Source: Flagellimonas taeanensis
GTDB taxonomy: Bacteria; Bacteroidota; Bacteroidia; Flavobacteriales; Flavobacteriaceae
Reading direction: 5' to 3'
Assembly: GCF_003584105.1 (NCBI RefSeq)
Contig: NZ_QXFO01000008.1
Location: 62,001-126,000 of the forward strand
DNA length: 64,000 nt
The position numbers were made by a program, and so were the translations under genes. Of this stretch, positions 43,316-52,054 are shown one piece after another. The notes under the pieces are model-generated. The model did not search any database, had not been told where the DNA came from, and saw nothing but the letters and a program-made list of their open reading frames with translations. Positions within the stretch are counted from its first letter, which is position 1, and every line of letters begins with the position of its first letter.

Positions 43316-43909
43316 ATGAAAACCACCGTTCTTATCATCATTTTACTTTTGGCCTTCCCATCGTGCCATAGCCCCAAAAAGGGTTCAAATACCCAGACAG
43401 AAGACAAAAAGGCTACCACGGCACAGTTGTCCCAAACCACCGCTCCTGAGAACTCAGGGCAAGACACTGTATCAAGCCAAGAAGAAGAGTACACGGAAAC
43501 GGATGATGAGGGACGCATTTATAACCCCTATGACTTTCCTTTGGAAGTGGAGTCGATCAAAGCCCTTTTGGGCCACGATATTGTAATTGACACCAAATAT
43601 TTTGAAGATGAGTACTATCCTGAAGGTTATACTTTTACAAAAATCACCCATAAGGATACACAAATAGCCTTTTACGATGTCTTGCAGGGAAAGCACCGGG
43701 CGCACATCACCACTCCAAAACTATCCGTTCTGGGAGGCATAAAAATTGGGACCCCGAAGCAGGAATTCCTCAAGGCCATGCATTTTCGTGATGCGAACGC
43801 CGAAAAGTTCAACATTTTCAATCTGATGGATGAATATGGTGCGATGACCTTTTCCTTTAGGAAAGACACCTTGTTCCTGATAGATGGATATTACGAAGAA
43901 GGCGATTAA
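43316..43909 (+). CDS. hypothetical lipoprotein
   Basis: 197 residues, no family recognised. The leader MKTTVLIIILLLAFPSC gives a lipidation cysteine at residue 17, followed by an extended low-complexity Thr/Gln/Glu linker to about residue 65. The rest is a compact domain with DIVIDTKYFEDEYYPEGYTF and an apparent beta-hairpin-rich C-terminus. Probably anchored at the periplasmic side or the surface. It is convergent with the DUF3592-like gene, 28 nt apart, with no shared operon. Confidence 0.72.
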   Translation: MKTTVLIIILLLAFPSCHSPKKGSNTQTEDKKATTAQLSQTTAPENSGQDTVSSQEEEYTETDDEGRIYNPYDFPLEVESIKALLGHDIVIDTKYFEDEYYPEGYTFTKITHKDTQIAFYDVLQGKHRAHITTPKLSVLGGIKIGTPKQEFLKAMHFRDANAEKFNIFNLMDEYGAMTFSFRKDTLFLIDGYYEEGD

Positions 43910-43937
43910 AAAACCACAAAACCAACCCCAATCAGAT

Positions 43938-44897
43938 TTATCCAAACAGAGGTTGGATAAAATTGGCAACCACGATTACAGAAAAAACAAATAGCGTAAA
44001 ATAGAACAGGAGGTTGATGAATTTGGTCATGCCCTCGTTTTCCAAGTTTTCCGCAAGACGGGAGATGTTCGGGTTGGCCGGTAGGTACATGATCTCTAGT
44101 TTTTCCAGATCGGATAGTGCAGCTGTTTCCAGTTTCCCTACAATTTTTTTATCACTTCCCTCAAACAACTGTTTTGTGCTGTCCCTAAAAGTATATTCGA
44201 AGCCGACGACGGGATTGTCATTCACAAGGGTGCCGGTGTCCCAGTATCTTTTGATGGTTGCCGTTGCACCGAGACCTTGGTAGAGCAGGTCCCAGTTTTG
44301 GGCTTGGTTTCTTCCGCTCACCACCAATCCGATCCGTTTGAAGAGGAAATGAAGAAAGATGGCCGCTCCAAAAAAGATGGCCCACATTTGCCACAATTCA
44401 GATGCCCTAAAAAGGGACTCATACTTTTCCGGATCGACATTGATCCTGGAAATGGCTTCCCCGATCAAAAAGTAGCACCCAACGACATAAAGAACGGTCA
44501 TTGAACAGCAAATGACCATATACGCAAAGGAAATGCGGCATGCTCCGGTAAAAAGGAGCACTGGCCCTTTGGGTCTTTTGGCCAAGTTCAACCCAATGGG
44601 AATCTTGCCATCGGGCTGAAACCGGTTCAAATGGGGCATACTGTCCCATATCCTGATTTTTCGATGTATGGGGTGGCCCGACAAATTTTCAAAGAGGACC
44701 AATAGCTCCAAAAGCGGTTTTTTTCCAGCCTTCAGAGTGGTCACCGATAGTATGGTCGCTTCTTTTTGGGTTATGGAACCGCTTTTTTGATTGTTCCAAA
44801 TGCAAAACGATCTCACAAAGCATCTGGAAAGTAGTTTGTAAAACCAGAACAAGAGGACAAGGCCGACCAAGGACAAGGTGATCACGGTATGGGACAT
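43938..44897 (-). CDS. DUF3592-like membrane protein
   Basis: 319 residues. Membrane segments lie near the N-terminus (TVITLSLVGLVLLFWFYKLL), in the middle (about 125-195, two segments) and at the C-terminus (INLLFYFTLFVFSVIVVANFI). The C-terminal third holds VVGFEYTFRDSTKQLFEGSDKK and LEKLEIMYLPANPNISRLAENL, the pattern of DUF3592 proteins, whose function is unknown. The N-terminal third resembles a second, degenerate copy of the same module. The start at MSHTV gives a normal membrane topology; a longer frame adds ten residues. Confidence 0.7.
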   Translation of the reverse strand: MSHTVITLSLVGLVLLFWFYKLLSRCFVRSFCIWNNQKSGSITQKEATILSVTTLKAGKKPLLELLVLFENLSGHPIHRKIRIWDSMPHLNRFQPDGKIPIGLNLAKRPKGPVLLFTGACRISFAYMVICCSMTVLYVVGCYFLIGEAISRINVDPEKYESLFRASELWQMWAIFFGAAIFLHFLFKRIGLVVSGRNQAQNWDLLYQGLGATATIKRYWDTGTLVNDNPVVGFEYTFRDSTKQLFEGSDKKIVGKLETAALSDLEKLEIMYLPANPNISRLAENLENEGMTKFINLLFYFTLFVFSVIVVANFIQPLFG

Positions 44898-45035
44898 AGG
44901 CAAGTTTTCGGTTAAAATAGCAAACAAAGACTATGTGCAAACCGATAAATTGACGGTTACGGCTTATGAGTTGACGGAAGTGCCGTTTGGGTTATCCTGT
45001 GACGTTCAGGCTTTCAAAACAGATGTCCAGCTAAC

Positions 45036-46667
45036 CTAGTTCAACAGGCTCTTATATTTCATGGCGTCGGCAAGAAGCCCTTGGGCGGTCAGTATGGCAT
45101 CATCCTTCTGCAGATAATGCTTGTAGAGGCCTTCCCTGTAGAAATATCGGGTAATGATTTCGTCTTCCAGGCTTTTTTGGATTTCGGTCCTGTACGAATC
45201 CAGTGCAGAAATTTTCCCTCTGTTTACCGCCAAGAGGAGGTCTTTGTATTTTTCCTGCACATCTGGACCCAAAAGGGAATCGTCCGCATTGATGGACTGT
45301 TCCAAAAGTTCTTCGGTCTTGGTCTGGAAGGTGAAGTTCTGTTCCGCCACATATTTTTTGAACGCAGCATAGTCCGCATCGGAAAAGGTAAAGCCATCAA
45401 CCTCATCAAAAGAATGGTCGTAGTAGTAATTGGTGGCAAAATCAAAGATGATGTTGTTGGCATGAAGCGCATCGATGAGGGAGTTGGTCCTCAACGAATT
45501 GATGCCCACATCGGGCATAACGCCGCCACCATCCCATACCTTTCGTCCATTTCGGGTGGTAAATTCCTTAAAATTGGTGTTGCGGACTGCATTTCCCCCC
45601 TCGTCCCTGTTCCAATAGTCCAGTGATTGGATGCAACGCCCCGATGGGGTATAGTATCTGGAAATGGTCACCTTCAGCTGTGTGCCATAAGTGAGCTTGA
45701 GCGGACGCTGCACGAGCCCCTTTCCAAAACTGCGGGCCCCCATGACCACGGCCCTATCGAGGTCCTGTAGGCTTCCCGAAACGATTTCACTTGCCGAGGC
45801 ACTTTTGCCGTCAACCAGGACCACCAAGGGAATTTCCAGGTCTTCAGGCTGGTTTCTGGTCCGGTACTCTTGGTTGAATTTTTTGACCTTGGATTTTGTG
45901 GTCACGATCAATTCCCCTTTTGCCACAAACAGATTGGTCACGTTGATGGCCTCAGAAAGCAAGCCACCGGGATTTCCCCGAAGGTCCAGCACCAACCTTT
46001 CAGCCCCTCGTCCCTTCAGATCCTGCATTGCTGATTTGGTTTGGCTAGAAGCCTTTGCATTGAAACGTGAAAGGACGATGTAACCTGTTTTGTCATCGAT
46101 CATATCGTAAAAAGGGACGGCATCCACTTCCACGCCCTCTCGGGTTATGGTAGCGGTCCTGGTTTCCCCTTGCCGCAGAAAGGTGACTTCGACCGCTGTG
46201 TTATTAGCTCCTTTCAGCAGTTCTCCAGCATCGTCGTCAAAGTCAGAGACCTTGGTCTCCCCGATCTTAACAATCTCATCTCCGGCCTTTAGGCCGGCCT
46301 TGTCCGCGGCATAGCCTTTATAAGGCTCCACGATGAGCAGTTTGCTTTCATAGGAACGGATAAGCGCGCCGATGCCCGAATATTCCCCGGAGTTGTTGAT
46401 CTTGAAGGCCTCTACGTCCTGTTCGTTCAGAAAACGGGTATAGGGGTCCAGTTCGTCCAACATATTCTTGATGGCCGAATCCATGAGTTCCGCTGGATTG
46501 GTCTCGTCCACATAGTTCATGTTGAGTTCCTTGAAGAGCGTGGTGAAGATTTCTATCTGTTTGGCAATCTCGAAAAAATCGCTCTTGAAACTGAAACTGC
46601 TTGCCCCGACCAGGATCGCTGCCGCCAAAAAGGGAACAACAAGCTTTTTTTTAAGGATTCTTCTCAT
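45036..46667 (-). CDS. S41 family C-terminal processing peptidase
   Basis: 543 residues. An N-terminal membrane anchor or signal peptide (about residues 9-28) precedes a PDZ domain (about 85-170; YSGIGALIRSYESKLLI) and the S41 protease core. The catalytic serine is in GKSASASEIVSG (about residue 288) and the general-base lysine in RSFGKGLVQ (about 313). This is the Ctp/Prc type that trims periplasmic or secreted proteins. It overlaps rnpA by 17 nt, and rnpA-S41 is, as I recall it, a conserved flavobacterial pair. The C-terminal helical extension has no named domain. Confidence 0.93.
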   Translation of the reverse strand: MRRILKKKLVVPFLAAAILVGASSFSFKSDFFEIAKQIEIFTTLFKELNMNYVDETNPAELMDSAIKNMLDELDPYTRFLNEQDVEAFKINNSGEYSGIGALIRSYESKLLIVEPYKGYAADKAGLKAGDEIVKIGETKVSDFDDDAGELLKGANNTAVEVTFLRQGETRTATITREGVEVDAVPFYDMIDDKTGYIVLSRFNAKASSQTKSAMQDLKGRGAERLVLDLRGNPGGLLSEAINVTNLFVAKGELIVTTKSKVKKFNQEYRTRNQPEDLEIPLVVLVDGKSASASEIVSGSLQDLDRAVVMGARSFGKGLVQRPLKLTYGTQLKVTISRYYTPSGRCIQSLDYWNRDEGGNAVRNTNFKEFTTRNGRKVWDGGGVMPDVGINSLRTNSLIDALHANNIIFDFATNYYYDHSFDEVDGFTFSDADYAAFKKYVAEQNFTFQTKTEELLEQSINADDSLLGPDVQEKYKDLLLAVNRGKISALDSYRTEIQKSLEDEIITRYFYREGLYKHYLQKDDAILTAQGLLADAMKYKSLLN

Positions 46668-47145
46668 GGGATTCTTTTTTTAGAAAGGCCAGCAACAGCT
46701 GTTTCATGGCCTTTTCCACATCATTATAATCAGGCATCTTATGGCCAAGGTATAAAAATATGAACGCAAAATTTCCTTCAATGTTGTTAAAAATAAGGGG
46801 TTTGTTCAACCTATAGGCCTCCCGTAACAACCGTTTGATGCGGTTACGGTCAACGGCACGCTTGAACTTTTTTTTGGGGGCCACAACGGCAACTTTGACC
46901 GGGACATCCTGCTCGGTAGAGGTTTTGGCATAGATGAGCTTCAAAGGCGGTTCGCGCAGGCTCTTTCCTTCTGTAAAAAGGGTCTCGAAGAGCTTTTTGC
47001 TCTTTAAACGCTCTTTTTTTGCAAAGGTCAGTCTTTGGGTGTCCCCTTGAGGGGACCTTAGGGGTGTTTTCCCATTACTACTATCAGGGTTTTCATTTTG
47101 CATTTCAGAAACAATTTGCTGTAAGGTCAACAAAACACTGAACAT
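46651..47145 (-). CDS. rnpA: ribonuclease P protein component (RnpA) with N-terminal extension
   Basis: 164 residues as drawn. The core from LTFAKKERLKSKKLFETLF to the end is a normal RnpA with the RNA-binding signature DRNRIKRLLREAYRLN. About 35 residues ahead of the core are not typical: part of them (TPLRSPQGDTQ) is encoded by one arm of a 26-bp inverted repeat. An alternative start at Met15 (47103) removes 14 residues but keeps the repeat-encoded part, and there is no start between the repeat and the core. A -10 box is at 47180-47187. RnpA binds the RNase P RNA and helps process tRNA 5' ends. Confidence 0.92.
   Translation of the reverse strand: MFSVLLTLQQIVSEMQNENPDSSNGKTPLRSPQGDTQRLTFAKKERLKSKKLFETLFTEGKSLREPPLKLIYAKTSTEQDVPVKVAVVAPKKKFKRAVDRNRIKRLLREAYRLNKPLIFNNIEGNFAFIFLYLGHKMPDYNDVEKAMKQLLLAFLKKESHEKNP
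47041..47066 (+). repeat. 26-bp palindromic (REP-like) repeat, arm 1, inside rnpA
   Basis: Contains the hairpin GTCCCC-TTGA-GGGGAC followed by a TTAGGGGTG tail. The second arm at 47331-47356 is its inverted copy with 25 of 26 bases identical. This arm is translated as part of RnpA. Confidence 0.8.
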
Positions 47146-47179
47146 ATTGTTTTTTTACCTCACTATCCTGTAACCGAAT

Positions 47180-47187
47180 CAAATGTA
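47180..47187 (-). promoter_or_regulatory. -10 box of the rnpA promoter
   Basis: Reads TACATTTG on the minus strand, a full TAnnTTTG match, about 34 nt upstream of the ATG at 47145. It lies between the two arms of the inverted repeat. Confidence 0.55.
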
Positions 47188-47330
47188 CACTTACTTTTTC
47201 TAGATGGCGTTCCCTTTGTGCATCCTTTATCGTATTTAAATTCATGGGATGCCCCATCAATTTCAATAGCGAGTTGCAGTTCATGACAAAAAAATAATCA
47301 ATTCAAACAAAAAAATAATGTGGTAAAGTA

Positions 47331-47356
47331 CACCCCTAAGATCCCCTCAAGGGGAC
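47331..47356 (-). repeat. 26-bp palindromic (REP-like) repeat, arm 2, intergenic
   Basis: Inverted copy of 47041-47066 with one difference. Together the arms span 316 bp and enclose the rnpA promoter and start region, the arrangement of a paired REP (BIME) or a small MITE. Confidence 0.8.
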
Positions 47357-47376
47357 AATATCTGGGGTTGACCAAC

Positions 47377-47402
47377 AAAAAAGGCGGCACAAATGGCCGC
47401 CC
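47377..47402 (-). terminator. rho-independent terminator of the M1 peptidase transcript
   Basis: Leftward reading gives GGCGGC-CATTTGT-GCCGCC followed by TTTTTT, starting about 30 nt past the M1 peptidase stop codon. Confidence 0.8.
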
Positions 47403-47431
47403 TTATTATGTTTTTATTGGGAAGAGAGGTT

Positions 47432-49282
47432 TTATTCCTCCGCTTGATATACATTGTTCTCACCATCCACGTCGGCCATAAGCTGCGAAGGATCTATAAC
47501 GATGGCCTTTACATTCTCCAATGGCATGTCGAGTGTGAACTCATAAGAAGGGTATGCCCAGGGCCAATCATCTAATACGGTCCTTTTTAAATCGGGATAA
47601 GGATTGTCCTTTTCCCCGAACATCATCCGCAAGGGGATGTAAAAGGTTTCTTGGGAACCGTCTTCCCCGACCACCAAAATATCCAAGGGCATGGGCATTT
47701 CCCCGATACGCTCCAAAGAGACCTTGGTCTTTTCGCCATCGGCCTCAACGCTTTTTATGCCGTAATCGATGGTGTTGGTCGTTTGGGTCCAATCGGTGAG
47801 GTACCAGTTCAGCTCCATACCGGAGACCTTTTCCGCAGTCCTTTTGATGTCGTTGGGCACAGGGTGCTTGAACTTGAAATCATCATAATATTTTTTGATG
47901 GTCTCCATGAGCTTGTCCTGCCCAATGATGTAGCCCAGTTGGGAAAGGAAAATAGATCCCTTGCTATAGGCCGATATGCCATAGGCAAAATTGGTAGTAT
48001 AGCGATCGGCATGGGTGCTCTGTGGCTTTTCCAGACCTGAGTTTACCAAGGCGTAGTAACCCCTGTACGAGCCTTCGAAGGGATTTTGCTTTTCCTGCTG
48101 CATGATCTCGTTCATGCAAAGGCTACTGATGAAGGTGGTAAAGCCCTCGTCCATCCACTCGTGCTCGGATTCGTTGGTGGCCAATACGTGCTGGAACCAT
48201 GAATGCGCCATTTCGTGTACCATCACCCCAACCAGGCTTCCTAGTTCCCGTCCGCCGGTGACCAGTGTACTCATGGCATACTCCATTCCACCATCACCGC
48301 CCTGCACCACGGAATATTGCTCATAGGGATATTTTCCGATGTTCTTGCTGAAAAAGGCCATAGCCTCTGCGGTTTTGGGCTGGAGTTTTTTCCAGTTTTC
48401 TATGATCTCGGGGTTGTTCTTGTAGTAAAAATGAAGTGTAGGTCCGTCTTCCATTTCAAGGATGTCATGGATGTATTCCGGGTCGGCCGCCCACATGAAA
48501 TCGTGCACGTTTGGGGCCTTAAAGTGCCATGTCAGGGTCTTGCCCTTGGTCTTCACCTTGGAGCCGGGGGTTTCATAACCATGCCCAATTTCTTGGGGGT
48601 TTTGTAAGTACCCCGTTCCACCCACGGTATATTCCTTGTCCAAAGTGATCTTTACGTCAAAATCACCCCACACTCCGTGGAACTCCCGGGCAATGTATGG
48701 GTTGGGATGCCACCCCTCAAAATCGTATTCCGAAAGTTTGGGGTACCACTGGCTCATAGAAAGCGCCACACCCTCACTGCTGTTCCTTCCGGCACGCCTT
48801 ATCTGAAGGGGAACCTGCCCTTTGAAGGTCATTTCCAAGGTGGTCTTTCCTCCAGAGGGAATGGGTTTGGCGAGGTCTACAACAAGAATGGTCCCTTCTT
48901 CCTTGAAAGAAACAGGTTGCCCGTCCTGGGTAAGGGTCTCTGCATGCAGATAGCCCATTTCGCTTTCAGAAAGGGTAGAAATCCTGCTCTTGCCACCCTC
49001 CATCATCCGATTATCAGGGTCCTTTATGTTCTGTAGCCTGATGTCCATCTCGCTTCCGGGTTGGAAGGCATTGTAATACAGATGGTAGAATACACGGCCC
49101 AGCTCGTCAGGGGAATTGTTGGTATAGACCAATTTTTGTGTTCCTGTATATTGATAGGTTTTTACATCCATGTCCACATCCATGGTGTAATCCACATGCT
49201 GTTGCCATTGGCCACTTTCCTGTGCGGTCATTAAAGAGGCACTGGCCAGTACTGAAAAGAAGAAAAAGCGTAAACGTTTCAT
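47432..49282 (-). CDS. M1 family metallopeptidase
   Basis: 616 residues with a signal peptide (about 1-20, ending LMTAQ). The aminopeptidase N-like domain has the substrate-binding GGMEYA motif, zinc ligands HEMAH (about residue 357) and the third ligand in WMDEGFT about 18 residues later. The protein lacks the C-terminal ERAP-like helical extension of larger family members. It probably acts on peptides in the periplasm or outside the cell. Its start is 2 nt after the S8 protease stop, so the two proteases are cotranscribed. Confidence 0.93.
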   Translation of the reverse strand: MKRLRFFFFSVLASASLMTAQESGQWQQHVDYTMDVDMDVKTYQYTGTQKLVYTNNSPDELGRVFYHLYYNAFQPGSEMDIRLQNIKDPDNRMMEGGKSRISTLSESEMGYLHAETLTQDGQPVSFKEEGTILVVDLAKPIPSGGKTTLEMTFKGQVPLQIRRAGRNSSEGVALSMSQWYPKLSEYDFEGWHPNPYIAREFHGVWGDFDVKITLDKEYTVGGTGYLQNPQEIGHGYETPGSKVKTKGKTLTWHFKAPNVHDFMWAADPEYIHDILEMEDGPTLHFYYKNNPEIIENWKKLQPKTAEAMAFFSKNIGKYPYEQYSVVQGGDGGMEYAMSTLVTGGRELGSLVGVMVHEMAHSWFQHVLATNESEHEWMDEGFTTFISSLCMNEIMQQEKQNPFEGSYRGYYALVNSGLEKPQSTHADRYTTNFAYGISAYSKGSIFLSQLGYIIGQDKLMETIKKYYDDFKFKHPVPNDIKRTAEKVSGMELNWYLTDWTQTTNTIDYGIKSVEADGEKTKVSLERIGEMPMPLDILVVGEDGSQETFYIPLRMMFGEKDNPYPDLKRTVLDDWPWAYPSYEFTLDMPLENVKAIVIDPSQLMADVDGENNVYQAEE

Positions 49283-49284
49283 AG

Positions 49285-50934
49285 TTATTTGGTGTTACTG
49301 TCGAGGGTCATTTTGCCTTTAGAGATGTTATCCGCCAAAATTAGGGCATTGTAGGCATTGACCATTTTTCCTGATTTGGAGATTTTGTCAAAAGTAGTCG
49401 CTTTGGTTTCGTCTCCGGCCACGATGACAGAAGCCTTTGAGCGAAGTCCCGATTGCATGATGATGTTTTTGATCTGTGGCGCCGAAAGGTCAGGGTAGTG
49501 TGACCGTATGAGCGCTGCTACACCGGACACGGCTGGAGCTGCCATGGAAGTTCCGCCTTGGAACTCATATTCGTTGTTCGGCATAGTGGAGTAAATTTTA
49601 TCACCAGGGGCAAAAACATCCACATTTTGCTTTCCATAATTGGAAAAAGTCGCTACCATTTCGGAACCATAGCTGCTGGTGAGCGCACCCACGGTAATCA
49701 CATTGTCCACAAACTCGGTGCTACCGAACCTATGGTCGTTGGGATAGTTCGGGTTTTCGGGATCGTCAAGGTCCTCACCGTCGTTTCCAGCGGCATGTAC
49801 AATCAATACATCCCTTGAGGACGCATATTTGATGGCGTCATAAACCCATTCCGATTCAGGCGAAAAGGACTTGCCAAAACTACAATTGATGATGGACGCC
49901 CCATTGTCCACAGCATATCGGATGCCCAAGGCAATGTCCTTGTCATATTCATCCCCATTGGGAACGGCCCTTATGCTCATGATCTCCACATTGTTGGCTA
50001 CCCCATTGGCCCCTTTGCCATTGTTTCTCGATGCGGCGATGATTCCGGCCACATGGGTTCCATGGCTTTCGGTCTTGACCAGGTTTTTGGGGTTTCCGTT
50101 ACCATATGGAATATCCGTGATGTCGTACGGGTCATCACCGACAGGGGTCCTTCCGTTAAAATCCTTATTGAGGTTATAATTTACCTGATCGGTGAAATAA
50201 TTTATGCCTTCTGTAAGCTCATCGATTACTTTTGGGATGCTTTCACCATAGGTGAACATTTGTGTGAGCACGGCAACGCTTTGCTCCATTTGTGCGGTTT
50301 TTGGCTGAATGGCAACTAGATCCTCCTTCGTGTAGGAGTCCTTGCCCAATTCTTCCTTGACCGCAGCGTCCGCATTTTTCACCACTTGGAAAATCTGCTC
50401 GTACTGTTGCTTGTTCTGAAGGGCCTGTGGATATTCCTCATCCAGCAATAGCCTTGCCTTGGCCCTATCCGATGCATCGCCGATGTTCAAGCGCAGCATG
50501 CGGACGTATTCCAACTGCTCATTGTAGGCATCGCCCAAAAAGTTATATCCGTGGATGTCGTCCACATATCCGTTGCCATCATCGTCCTTGCCGTTATTGG
50601 GAATCTCGTCCCTGTTGGTCCAGAGCACGTCCTTCAGGTCCTCATGTTCAAGGTCCATACCGGAGTCCAGAACGGCCACCACTATGGTCTTGCCCTTTTT
50701 GTTCTTGATGATCTCGTTGTAGGCCTTGTCCACGCTCATCCCAGGAATAGTGTCCAAGATGAGATCTGCATGGCCCCAATTTTTTTCCTCAGCCTCGGTA
50801 AGCTCAGAAATCTTTAAGGGTACGGTGTCAATGTTTTCAATAGGGGTAGATACCAATGAAGTGGCCCCACAGCCCATCAAAAAGACAGAAGCCGAGGCAG
50901 ATATGAATGATAATTTGCGATATGTGCGGTTCAT
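49285..50934 (-). CDS. S8 family (subtilisin) serine protease lipoprotein
   Basis: 549 residues from MNRTYRKLSF, whose leader ends at the lipidation cysteine C22 (FLMGC). The catalytic triad is Asp in VAVLDSGMD (D90), His in SHGTHVAGI (about 293) and Ser in GGTSMAAPAVSG (about 462). The unusually long stretch between Asp and His (about 200 residues) contains a helical insertion with KNKQQYEQIFQVVKNADAAVKEEL. It is tightly linked to the M1 gene downstream and lies 25 nt after the MBL gene, suggesting a hydrolase operon. A lipid-anchored envelope protease is the likely product. Confidence 0.92.
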   Translation of the reverse strand: MNRTYRKLSFISASASVFLMGCGATSLVSTPIENIDTVPLKISELTEAEEKNWGHADLILDTIPGMSVDKAYNEIIKNKKGKTIVVAVLDSGMDLEHEDLKDVLWTNRDEIPNNGKDDDGNGYVDDIHGYNFLGDAYNEQLEYVRMLRLNIGDASDRAKARLLLDEEYPQALQNKQQYEQIFQVVKNADAAVKEELGKDSYTKEDLVAIQPKTAQMEQSVAVLTQMFTYGESIPKVIDELTEGINYFTDQVNYNLNKDFNGRTPVGDDPYDITDIPYGNGNPKNLVKTESHGTHVAGIIAASRNNGKGANGVANNVEIMSIRAVPNGDEYDKDIALGIRYAVDNGASIINCSFGKSFSPESEWVYDAIKYASSRDVLIVHAAGNDGEDLDDPENPNYPNDHRFGSTEFVDNVITVGALTSSYGSEMVATFSNYGKQNVDVFAPGDKIYSTMPNNEYEFQGGTSMAAPAVSGVAALIRSHYPDLSAPQIKNIIMQSGLRSKASVIVAGDETKATTFDKISKSGKMVNAYNALILADNISKGKMTLDSNTK

Positions 50935-50959
50935 AAAATATGTTTGTAAAAGTAAATCT

Positions 50960-51826
50960 CTATTGTGTTTTAAACAGTTCATCAAATGAAAACGACTCGT
51001 TCAGCCTTGCCCCTTTTTCGGTTTGTTGAAGGGTACAGAGCTGGTTGTGGGCATCATGTTCAAAGAACAAAATCCAATCGTTTTCCACGGCATTTTCCAA
51101 AAATTTGAGCTTTTCCTGCAGCGTAAGCAAGGGCCGGGTGTCGTATCCCATTACATAGGGAAGGGGAATATGGCCAACAGTGGGTATCAGGTCCGCAACG
51201 AAGACCACGGTCTTTCCTTTATAGGAGATATGTGGAAGCATTTGCTTATCGGTATGGCCATCCACAAAGTGGATACCGAAGCCGAGTTCGGAGTTTTTCA
51301 AAAAAAAGGCTTCGCCCCGATCTATAAAATGGAGCTGGCCACTTTCCTCCATGGGCAGCAGGTTTTCTTTTAAAAAGGAGGCCTTTTCACGGGCGTTGGG
51401 CTTGGTGGCCCATTCCCAGTGGGCTTTGTTGGTCCAGAATCGGGCATTCCTGAATGCCGGTTCGTATCCCGTCCTGTCCTTGTTCCACTGGATGCTCCCC
51501 CCACAATGGTCAAAATGGAGGTGGGTCAGGAAAACATCGGTAATATCATCCCTGTGGAACCCTGCTTTTTCCAAAGAACGGTCCAAGGAATGGTCTCCCC
51601 AGAGGTAATAGTAACTGAAAAATTTTTCCGATTGCTTGTTCCCGAGACCATTGTCTATCAATATGAGTTTGTCCCCATCTTCGACCAAAAGACATCTGGC
51701 CGCCAGGTCTATCATGTTGTTGTCATCAGCGGGGTTGGTCTTGTTCCAAATGGATTTGGGCACCACGCCGAACATGGCCCCACCATCCAACTTGAAATTA
51801 CCGGTCTCTATGGGATAAATCGTCAT
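50960..51826 (-). CDS. MBL-fold metallo-hydrolase
   Basis: 288 residues. The metallo-beta-lactamase metal motif HLHFDHCGG is at about residues 102-110, with further ligands in VDGHTDKQM and the C-terminal FFEHDAHN. No signal peptide, so cytoplasmic. The overall pattern resembles lactonase or other small hydrolases of the superfamily (AttM/AiiB-like), but the substrate cannot be assigned from sequence. It is first of the leftward MBL-S8-M1 group. Confidence 0.9.
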   Translation of the reverse strand: MTIYPIETGNFKLDGGAMFGVVPKSIWNKTNPADDNNMIDLAARCLLVEDGDKLILIDNGLGNKQSEKFFSYYYLWGDHSLDRSLEKAGFHRDDITDVFLTHLHFDHCGGSIQWNKDRTGYEPAFRNARFWTNKAHWEWATKPNAREKASFLKENLLPMEESGQLHFIDRGEAFFLKNSELGFGIHFVDGHTDKQMLPHISYKGKTVVFVADLIPTVGHIPLPYVMGYDTRPLLTLQEKLKFLENAVENDWILFFEHDAHNQLCTLQQTEKGARLNESFSFDELFKTQ

Positions 51827-52054
51827 TTAGAAAACAAATGGCATGCAAAATAAGAAAAGCGCCATCCAAAAGAACCATAAAAACAATTTTATTGGCCGTA
51901 TTTTAACAAAATAGCAGTTGAGGGCTTTCTTGGGACGGCACTAAGAAGTGCAGTTCGGACCATAATGGCCCGACAGTCAATAAAAATCCAGAGGTTCTGC
52001 GGGGCCGGGTGGCTATGTAAAAGAAAAGCAGTAAATTTCAAGAAAACTTAAACA

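Noticed and set aside
51827..52054. Small gene in the gap before the antiporter
   Set aside because: No frame with a start and plausible composition; treated as intergenic.
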